A stretch of DNA of 64,000 nucleotides from UBA7985 sp038141425 (GTDB taxonomy: Bacteria; Pseudomonadota; Alphaproteobacteria; UBA7985). Positions 57,737 through 64,000 of the stretch are shown piece by piece; the stretch's first letter is position 1, and the number at the start of each line of letters is the position of its first letter. The notes under the pieces were generated by a model, which saw only the letters and a list, made by a program, of their open reading frames with translations, was not told the origin of the DNA and made no database searches. Location: the NCBI GenBank assembly GCA_038141425.1, contig JAYQIC010000003.1, positions 62,001 through 126,000 on the forward strand, given 5' to 3'. Both the position numbers and the translations under genes were made by a program.

Positions 57737-58816
57737 ATGAAGGTCACACAATTATCATTCATGCCAATTCGGCAAGGTGTAAGGAAGGATCACTTTCATT
57801 TCAATTTGGGAACTTGAGTGCACTCAACAGCCTCATTTACGAGTGACATCCCAAGATGGGAGCACGGATTTGGAGTTGTTGAAGCGACGCCTCCTTTGGA
57901 ATGCCGAGTGCTGCGATTCGACATCTGCTTGAGCTTTTTTCTGCTGCAATCATTGGAGAAAATGCTGATGATCACAAAGGCATAATGCAACGGGCGCGAC
58001 GTAAGTTACTCCACATGAACTACTCAGTGGCTCCAGTCTTTGCCGCTCTAGATTGTGCGCTTCATGACTTAGCAGCTCGCTTACAAAATATTCCATTATT
58101 TGAATATTTGGGTGGAACAAATAGTACCGAGGTTTCAACCGTAGAGGTGGTTCCTGGCGGGGCTCATCTTGGACGCGAGGAGTTTTTCAAGACCCTCCGC
58201 ACTCAAGGAATTAACGCAGTAAATTGAAACTCACAGGTAACGTGATAAGGGACATAGATCACGTCTGCTTTGTCCGAAAAACCATCGGCGAAGGCGTTAA
58301 GATTATTTGCGATGCTAATGGCGCCTATAGTTTTGAGAATGCAAAAAAGGTCGCTAGTTCGCTGGAAACGCAAGGTGTTTCGGTCTTTGAGCAACCTATC
58401 GATGGTGGTGATTTATCCGGAATGGCCGCCCCTCACGGCGGCACTTCCGATGGATGTAGAGAAGCTGACGAATCTGTTTGCTCAGCAAAGGATGTACAGG
58501 AAGTCGCGAGGCTAGCTGCTGCAAACTGCATTAGCATCCGAATTTCGCGATTTGGCGGTATCGAACAAACAATGGATGTAGCCAAGTACTGCTCAGAAGC
58601 AGGGCTGTCATTTCGTTTTGGTGCGATGTTTGCGCCGAGCATCGCTAGTGCAATCAGTACGCATGTCATTCTTGCTCTGACTCCGCAGGATCACCCCCAT
58701 GAGCTGACCATGCACCGACAATTCACGGACGATCCATTTGAGGGTTTCACGTGAACGGTTCTTTCGCCGTCATTGATCCTGACAGCCCGGGGATCGGACT
58801 CCGGCTCAGGGAATGA
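57737..58816 (+). CDS. Enolase-superfamily enzyme, muconate-cycloisomerase/mandelate-racemase type (frameshifted)
   Basis: ~360 residues. FAALDCALHDLAARLQNIPL, the K-x-K motif in INAVKLKLTG, first metal Asp in IICDANGAYSFENAKKVASS, second Glu in VSVFEQPID, then ISIRISRFGGIEQTMDVAKY and the C-terminal PDSPGIGLRLRE. Several frame breaks (~57812, ~57895, ~58222, two compensating ~58430-58480, ~58752). The last hides the true stop at 58814-58816. The N-terminal capping domain is the most damaged. Abstracts a proton alpha to a carboxylate: lactonisation, racemisation or dehydration cannot be told apart. Confidence 0.8.
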
Positions 58817-58877
58817 ATTCAATAATTTTACGTCCGTGGGGAGCTGACAATGCAATCAGAGATCTACAAGGCTTATC

Positions 58878-59629
58878 ATGAAAACTACAGATTCAATGCG
58901 CACAGATATTGCCTGGAGTGACGAAGAGAGAATTGTTGTGCGAGGTTTAGACTTGCCCACGGAGATTATCGGCAAGTTTAATCTCGGTGATTTTGCTTTT
59001 TCGAGTTTACAGGCCGGAAACCGTCAAAAGATGAATCGGCTGTTTTCAACGCGCTCGCAATTACCTTGGTCGAGCATGGATTAACACCAAGCGTTTTGGC
59101 CAGCCGCCTAACCTTTCTAGGTGCTCCAGAATCTCTTCAAGGAGCTGTAGCTGGGCTATTGGGGTTAGGAAGTACCTTTGCAGGGACCATGGAAGGGGCC
59201 GCACGGTTTCTACAAGAAAGCCTTAGCGAGTCACCGCTGGATGCCGATTTAGATTCTACTGCTCGGTCCATCGTGATGGATCATCGCCGCAACGGGAAAT
59301 ATCTGCCGGGTCTCGGACATAATTTGCACAAACAGGGCGATCCTCGCACACCGGCTTTATTTAATCTTGCCAGGATCCACGGTTTTTTCAGGGCGTTATG
59401 TCGAGCTGATGCAAAAAGTTGAGAGCGCTGCTGCTGAAGAATACGGACGGACGCTTCCAATAAATGCAACAGGTGCGATCGGTGCCATTGGGAGTGAGCT
59501 CGGTTTGCATTGGACATCGATGCGCGGGATTGCGGTCATCGCAAGATCGATTGGGCTTGTTGCGCATATTTTGGAGAAGGATCCAAAAAGCCCATGGCGC
59601 GATCAATCTGGGAACGAACCGGAGAATGA
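58878..59629 (+). CDS. Citryl-CoA lyase / citrate-synthase-like protein (frameshifted)
   Basis: ~250 residues, equal to the C-terminal citryl-CoA-lyase domain rather than full citrate synthase. RGLDLPTEIIGKFNLGDFAF, NALAITLVEHGLTPSVLASR, GLLGLGSTFAGTMEGAARFL, then the catalytic-region LPGLGHNLHKQGDPRTPALF (His and Asp), INATGAIGAIGSELGLHWTS and the end ARSIWERTGE. Breaks near 59025, 59390 and 59595. The citrate-synthase fold cleaves or forms a C-C bond next to a CoA thioester. Paired with the acyl-CoA ligase that follows. Confidence 0.82.
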
Positions 59630-59657
59630 AGCAACCTCGCACCTGCGGGGAAGTAGT

Positions 59658-61232
59658 ATGACTTCGGCGACAGTGCTCCAAGAGTTAGGGCCGTATCGGC
59701 CGCACGGGGGAAACCTGCAGCGGCCTTATCGAGCCGACGGATAACCCGTGGTGACAGCGAGGCTATTGTTTTTGAGGATCGCGTTTGGACTTGGAACCAG
59801 GTCCATGATGCGGTCGAGCGTATCGCGTGCTATTTCCAAAATCTTGGTGTCAATTGTGGAGACCGAGTAGCTGTAATTGCAACTAACTCCGATTTCTATG
59901 CGATGGCGTTTCTTGCTGTTGCCCGTCTCGGTGCTGCAACGGTGACCATAAATTGTGAGTTAACTGCTGCCGAGATAAAGTCGCAGATTGAGAGAGTGCG
60001 ACCAAAGCTAGTGCTCGCTTCTTGGGACCGAGCGGAAAAATTATCCGGCATAGAATTTATCCTGTTGGAAGGGCCCTCAGCTGAGCACGCGGACCTCTGG
60101 GCTCTTTCGGACGGTGCTAGAGCCGATCTACCTCCCTTGCCAAAACCAGACGATCCTTGTCTCATTATGTTTACCTCCGGGACTACTGGGAGCGCTAAGG
60201 GTGTGGTGCACGCCAATAGGAACTTCGTTTTGTCCGGAGAGGGTTTTGTTGGTCGAATGGCACTCTCAACCGAGGAGCGGCTAATCTGTGTTCTGCCGCT
60301 GTTTCATATTAACGCGTTGTTTTATTCATTCGCTGGGGCACTTGCTGCTGGCGCTACGGTGATTTTTGAAAGGCGTTTCAGTGCTTCCAAATTCTGGACT
60401 AAGGTAAGTTCTTCTAGGGCAACTCAGGTAAATTTGATTGCTGCAGCCGGAAACATTCTTTTGCGCCGTGATAGGTCAGAGTTCGTTTCAAAACATAAGC
60501 TTTCCAAAGTCTATCTTTCGCCCCTAACTTCGACGCTTCATGATGGTTTCAGAAGTGAATTTGGAGTGGATTGTCTTCGTGAAGGTTACGGTTTGACAGA
60601 AGCTCCAGGCGTCATCAACCAGCCCGTCGACGAACCGCCGCGGCTAGGTAGTATGGGGCGTGTTTCGCGCCATCCTTTAGACGGATCGCCTCTTGCAGAA
60701 ATGCGCATCGTTACGCCTTCGGGTGGTGATGCGGAGGTGGATGAGGCGGGAGAGCTTTGGATTAAATCTCCCCTATTGATGCAGGGCTATTTTGAAGATC
60801 CTGCTTCCACCCGCTCGGTTCTGCAGGATGGCTGGTTTCGGACTGGTGACCTTGTGAAGCGAAATGATTTAGGCGAATTCTTCTTTATCGAAAGAATCAA
60901 GGATATAATCCGGCGACGGGGGTGAGAACATTTCTGGGGCCGCATTGGATGCAGTTATCTCCGGGCATCCTCACGTTGCACAAGTAGCGGTACTTGCAAC
61001 ACCATCTGAATTTGGAGAGGATGAAATCCTAGCGGCTCTCGTACCGAGCCAGCCATTTTCTGCTCAAAGTTTTAGAGATTGGTGCTGTGCAGTTCTCCCC
61101 CCCCACCAACGCCCAAAATTCATTGTATTTTGCAAGGATCTACCCAGAACCCCGAGTGAAAAGATACAGAAATACAAGATACGACGCGATCCCTTGCTCC
61201 TTAAGTCCGCAATAGATCTGTCAAAAATTTAA
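59658..61232 (+). CDS. AMP-dependent acyl-CoA synthetase/ligase (frameshifted)
   Basis: ~524 residues. ANL-family order: ACYFQNLGVNCGDRVAVIAT, P-loop IMFTSGTTGSAKGVVHAN, CVLPLFHINALFYSFAGAL, GYGLTEAPGVI, ELWIKSPLLMQGYF, GWFRTGDLVKRNDLGEFFFI, KDIIRRRGENISG and the catalytic Lys in PRTPSEKIQKYKIR. Frames break near 59690 (N-terminus) and 60922 (CGGGGGTGAG, false stop). It loads a carboxylic acid, presumably the imported TRAP substrate or its product, onto CoA. Last gene of the low-GC island. Confidence 0.88.
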
Positions 61233-61304
61233 TAGTAAACGGCAAATCAGAAAGTCGCGGTTCTGGCTAAAAACCTAAGCATTCCAGTTTATTGTTCTTG
61301 ACTT

Positions 61305-62042
61305 CTACCAGGGCTCCCCCCACGGGCGAAGATCCAGCTCGTGGGTCCAGGCCGTGCGCGGCTGGCGGTGGAGCATGACGTAGGCTTCGGCGATATGCGC
61401 CGGGTCGAGGATCAGGTCCTCGGCGACCCGCGCCTCTGCGTCCGGGATGCGCTCGCGGATGAAGGCCGTGTCGATGGCACCGTCGATGATGGTGTGGGCG
61501 ACGTGGATGTTCTTCGGTCCCAGTTCCCGCGCCATGGACTGCGCCAGTGCCCTCAGCGCGTGCTTGGCGCCGGCGAAGGCGGCCATGCCGGGGCGGCCGC
61601 GCGTGCTGGCTGTGGCGCCGGTGAAGATGATGGTGCCGCGTTCGCGGGTGATCATCCGCCGTGCCACTTCGCGCCCGACGAGAAAGCCGGCGAAGGCAGC
61701 CATCTCCCAGACCTTGCGGTAGACCCGCGTGGTCATTTCGGTGATCGGAAACGCGACGTTGCCGCCAATATTGAAGACAGCAACCTCGATCGGACCGACC
61801 TCGGCTTCGACCTGTTCCACCAGAGCGATGACAACGTCTTCATCCCGCGCATCGGCGGGGAAGGCTTGGGCTTGGAAGCCTTCGTCTCGGATGGACTGTG
61901 CGAGTGCTTCGAGTTTGTCGGCACTGCGCTCGCGCCGGACGGGGCAGGCGACCAGGCCTTCGCGGGCGAAGGCCCGGGCAACCGCGGCGCCGGTGGCGTC
62001 ACCTGCGCCGACGATCAGGCAACTGCGGGGTGTGTCGGCCAT
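61305..62042 (-). CDS. Short-chain dehydrogenase/reductase-like protein lacking the catalytic Tyr
   Basis: 245 residues from ATG 62042 (MADTPRSCLIVGAGDATGAA); the longer open frame upstream is not coding-like. Divergent SDR: cofactor loop GAGDATGAAVA, FNIGGNVAFPITEMTTRVYR, and the active-site stretch FTGATASTRGRPGMAAFAGA followed by K. The position of the canonical Tyr in Y-x-x-x-K is Phe (FAGAK). Such SDRs form a known divergent subgroup with uncertain activity. Divergent from the next SDR gene. Confidence 0.85.
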   Translation of the reverse strand: MADTPRSCLIVGAGDATGAAVARAFAREGLVACPVRRERSADKLEALAQSIRDEGFQAQAFPADARDEDVVIALVEQVEAEVGPIEVAVFNIGGNVAFPITEMTTRVYRKVWEMAAFAGFLVGREVARRMITRERGTIIFTGATASTRGRPGMAAFAGAKHALRALAQSMARELGPKNIHVAHTIIDGAIDTAFIRERIPDAEARVAEDLILDPAHIAEAYVMLHRQPRTAWTHELDLRPWGEPW

Positions 62043-62290
62043 GGTATGGATCTCCGGTCTGGCGGGGCAGGGTTTGCCTCGCTGGTTATCTGTTTGATTG
62101 GATTGAATGTCTTCGCTGCGGTCTTGCAGATCAAGGGGCACAATGTCGAGGTTCCGGGTCCTGTTTCGGCGGCACGCCATCCGGCGCGGCGATCCCACGA
62201 ATGGGTGGGGGTCGATCTAGACGCTCGACAAGAAAAAGGTGACATGTCACATATATTCCCAACACGGACCCACGAGGCAGGAAAAAGACC

Positions 62291-63079
62291 ATGGCCGGAC
62301 GTTTTCAGGGGCAGCACGCTGTCATGACCGGGGGCGCCAGCGGTATCGGCGCCGCAGTGCTGGCCAAACTGCAGGCCGAGGGCGCGCGGGTGACGGCGCT
62401 GGATCTCGCCGACTGTCCGGCCGCTGACCACCACATACCGCTGAATATGGCGGATCAGAGCGCCATCGACGCCGCCGTCGCCGAGATCGAGGGGCCGGTC
62501 GACTGCCTGTTCAACATCGCCGGCGTGCCGCCGCGTGAGGACAACGGTGCGCTGGTGCTGGGCGTGAATTTCTTCGGCCTGCGCCACTTCACCGACGCGA
62601 TGCTGGGGCGGCTCAGCGATCAGGCGGCGATCGTCAATATGGCCTCGCTCGCCGGCGCGCAGTGGGTGAACAACATCGAAGAGGTCAAGGCGCTGCTGGC
62701 CATGGACGACATCGTAGAGCCGGCCGCTGCGCTCGCCGAGCTGGGGATCGACGCCACCCGCGCCTACAATCTGAGCAAGGAAGCCGTCATCGTCTGGGGC
62801 ATTCAGCAGACCGCACGCGGCATGGAGCGGGGCATTCGCATGAATGCCGTCTGCCCGGCTGCGGTTTCCACCGGCATCCTCGACGACTTCAAGAACGCCT
62901 TTGGCGCCAAGGTCAACGCGGCCGTCGAGCGCTCCGGCCGGCCGTCCTCACCCGATGAAGTCGCCGATCTGGTGCTGTTCCTCGCCTCCGACCAGAGCCG
63001 CTGGATCAAGGGCGGCGAGTTCAAGATCGACGGCGGCATCAACGCCTTCCGCATCGCCGCTGCCATGGAGCTGGGCTGA
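62291..63079 (+). CDS. SDR-family oxidoreductase (hydroxysteroid-dehydrogenase-like)
   Basis: 262 residues, intact. Cofactor motif TGGASGIGAAV (residues 13-23), NIAGVPP in place of NNAG, Ser in NMASLAGAQW and the YNLSK active site. An inserted loop VNNIEEVKALLAMDDIVEPA precedes the Tyr, as in 3-alpha-hydroxysteroid dehydrogenase-type SDRs. End EFKIDGGINAFRIAAAMEL. It starts an operon with the MBL-fold hydrolase three bases downstream. Confidence 0.9.
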   Translation: MAGRFQGQHAVMTGGASGIGAAVLAKLQAEGARVTALDLADCPAADHHIPLNMADQSAIDAAVAEIEGPVDCLFNIAGVPPREDNGALVLGVNFFGLRHFTDAMLGRLSDQAAIVNMASLAGAQWVNNIEEVKALLAMDDIVEPAAALAELGIDATRAYNLSKEAVIVWGIQQTARGMERGIRMNAVCPAAVSTGILDDFKNAFGAKVNAAVERSGRPSSPDEVADLVLFLASDQSRWIKGGEFKIDGGINAFRIAAAMELG

Positions 63080-63082
63080 ACC

Positions 63083-64000
63083 ATGACCAAGATCGAAGCC
63101 ACACCCGCCGTCAACCCGGCCCTTGCCGAGCACGCGGCCCGCATCTCCCGCAAGATCGTCAAGCCCGGTGAGCGCACCCACACCCTGATCGGCTACAACG
63201 TCGCCAATGTGTCGGTCATCGAGGCGCCTGAGGGCCTGATCCTGGTCGACGGCCTGGCGCAGGAAAACAGCGCCCGCGAGGCCGCAGCCGATATCGCCGA
63301 GCGATTCCCGGGTCAGCCGATCCGGGCGGTGGTCTACACCCACTTCCACAACGATCACGTGAACGGCATCGAGGGCTTCATCAGTCAGGAGCAGGTCACC
63401 AGCGGCGCGGTGGAAATCTGGGCCCACGCGGACCTGATGCACTTCGTCACCGAAGTCTCGGCCGGTATGGGGCCGATCATGGGACGCCGGGCCGCCTACA
63501 CCTTCGGTGCGGCTCTGCCGCGCGGGCCAGAGGGGTTCGTGCACGCCGGGCTGGGCCTGCCCCACAACCCGGGGCCGCGGGGCTTTATCGCGCCCACCCA
63601 TCTGATCTCCGAGCGCAAGCAAGTGCGTCTGGCCGGGCTCGACATAGAGCTGATCCCGATCCCGTCCGAGACCGACGACATGATCGGGGTTTATCTGCCT
63701 GACGAGGAAATCCTGCTGACCGGTGACTGCATCCAGGGCGAGGTCTACCCCAACCTCTACACCCTGCGCGGCACGCCCTACCGCGACCCCATGCAGTGGG
63801 TGGCGACCCTCGACTGGATCCGCCACGACCTGCGCCCGCAGCAGATTGTTCCCCACCACGGCCACCCCATGACCTCGCCCGAGGAGGTCAGCGACGTGCT
63901 TACCGCCTACCGCGACGCCATCCAGTTCACCCACGACCAGACGGTGCGGTACATGAACCAGGGCCTGCGCCCGGATGAAATCGTGCAGCGCGTGCACATG
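63083..64000 (+). CDS. MBL-fold metallohydrolase, alkyl-sulfatase-like (partial, runs off window)
   Basis: 306 codons visible, no stop. The Zn-binding motif THFHNDH is at residues 86-92, followed by a long insertion with GPIMGRRAAYTFGAALPRG and LPHNPGPRGFIAPTHLIS, then LTGDCIQGEVYPNLYTLRG (Asp ligand) and IVPHHGHPM (His ligand). The order and the YPNLYTLRG segment fit the alkyl/aryl-sulfatase (SDS hydrolase) branch. The N-terminus has no clear signal peptide. Substrate unknown; linked to the SDR upstream. Confidence 0.85.
   Translation, partial: MTKIEATPAVNPALAEHAARISRKIVKPGERTHTLIGYNVANVSVIEAPEGLILVDGLAQENSAREAAADIAERFPGQPIRAVVYTHFHNDHVNGIEGFISQEQVTSGAVEIWAHADLMHFVTEVSAGMGPIMGRRAAYTFGAALPRGPEGFVHAGLGLPHNPGPRGFIAPTHLISERKQVRLAGLDIELIPIPSETDDMIGVYLPDEEILLTGDCIQGEVYPNLYTLRGTPYRDPMQWVATLDWIRHDLRPQQIVPHHGHPMTSPEEVSDVLTAYRDAIQFTHDQTVRYMNQGLRPDEIVQRVHM

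Larger units (their letters stand above)
50300..61290. other. Low-GC catabolic island
   Basis: Base composition falls visibly (A/T-rich third positions, GTATT/AATT-type intergenic DNA) from about 50.3 kb and returns to the high-GC style at about 61.3 kb. All genes inside belong to one catabolic theme and are tightly packed. No tRNA, integrase or direct repeats were found at the borders, so acquisition by transfer is inferred from composition only. Confidence 0.6.

Noticed and set aside
50300..61290. Prophage or integrative element
   Set aside because: No integrase, transposase, tRNA or flanking direct repeat could be found at either border; only composition and gene content set it apart.
1..64000. 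CRISPR arrays, rRNA or tRNA genes
   Set aside because: No regularly spaced repeats and no rRNA or tRNA-like sequence were noticed.

Overview
The window is a chromosomal segment of a GC-rich Gram-negative bacterium, most probably a (marine) alphaproteobacterium. This follows from the gene families (Urt urea importer, MttB-type methyltransferase next to a dimethylglycine dehydrogenase-like FAD/GcvT protein, TRAP transporter, SulP-UspA pair, DUF1028, many GntR/LysR/ROK regulators) and the codon style. I see no rRNA, tRNA, CRISPR array, complete insertion sequence or phage module. About half of the genes carry one or more single-base frameshifts, often in short homopolymers. Coordinates below give the full extent of each gene, and the evidence says where the frame breaks. 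I read most of these as sequencing or consensus errors rather than decay.

Layout. 1-1.1 kb: end of a polar amino-acid ABC importer. 1.2-11.5 kb: N-carbamoylputrescine amidase, an M20-type carbamoyl amino-acid/allantoate hydrolase, a GntR regulator, a DUF1028 protein and a Dpp-type peptide importer with a permease-ATPase fusion. Palindromic sites (core TATCATGATA) lie in front of both the GntR/M20 pair and the DUF1028/Dpp pair, which suggests one small regulon. 11.6-19 kb: an MFS carrier and a complete urtABCDE urea importer. 19-27.2 kb: LysR regulators, a DadA-like FAD oxidase, a YbjN-like protein, MttB-family methyltransferase and a dimethylglycine/sarcosine dehydrogenase-like protein, i.e. 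betaine or methylated-amine demethylation. 27.4-31.3 kb: a membrane-bound winged-helix regulator interrupted by one in-frame UGA, divergent from a secreted seven-repeat ELWK beta-propeller protein, plus a small methyltransferase. 31.6-36 kb: SulP anion transporter, UspA, DMT exporter, YdeI-like protein and degenerate repeats. 36.2-48.1 kb: sugar catabolism, with a ROK repressor and a cytosolic paralogue of a sugar-binding protein divergent from a TIM-barrel isomerase, the secreted binding protein, Gfo/Idh dehydrogenase and RbsA/RbsC-type importer. A truncated LacI head follows, then a second TIM-barrel/dehydrogenase pair and D-lyxose isomerase. 48.2-50.3 kb: haloacid dehalogenase-like hydrolase and aldo/keto reductase.

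50.3-61.3 kb is a clearly lower-GC catabolic island: maleylacetate reductase, dienelactone hydrolase, carboxymuconolactone decarboxylase-like protein, 3-hydroxyacid dehydrogenase, GntR/FCD regulator, TRAP importer (P, Q, M), enolase-superfamily enzyme, citryl-CoA lyase-like protein and an acyl-CoA ligase. A near-identical 16-bp site lies upstream of both plus-strand transcription units. This set is the best candidate here for an undescribed carboxylate or aromatic-acid pathway. The window ends (61.3-64 kb) in GC-rich DNA with two SDR proteins and an MBL-fold hydrolase that runs off the edge.
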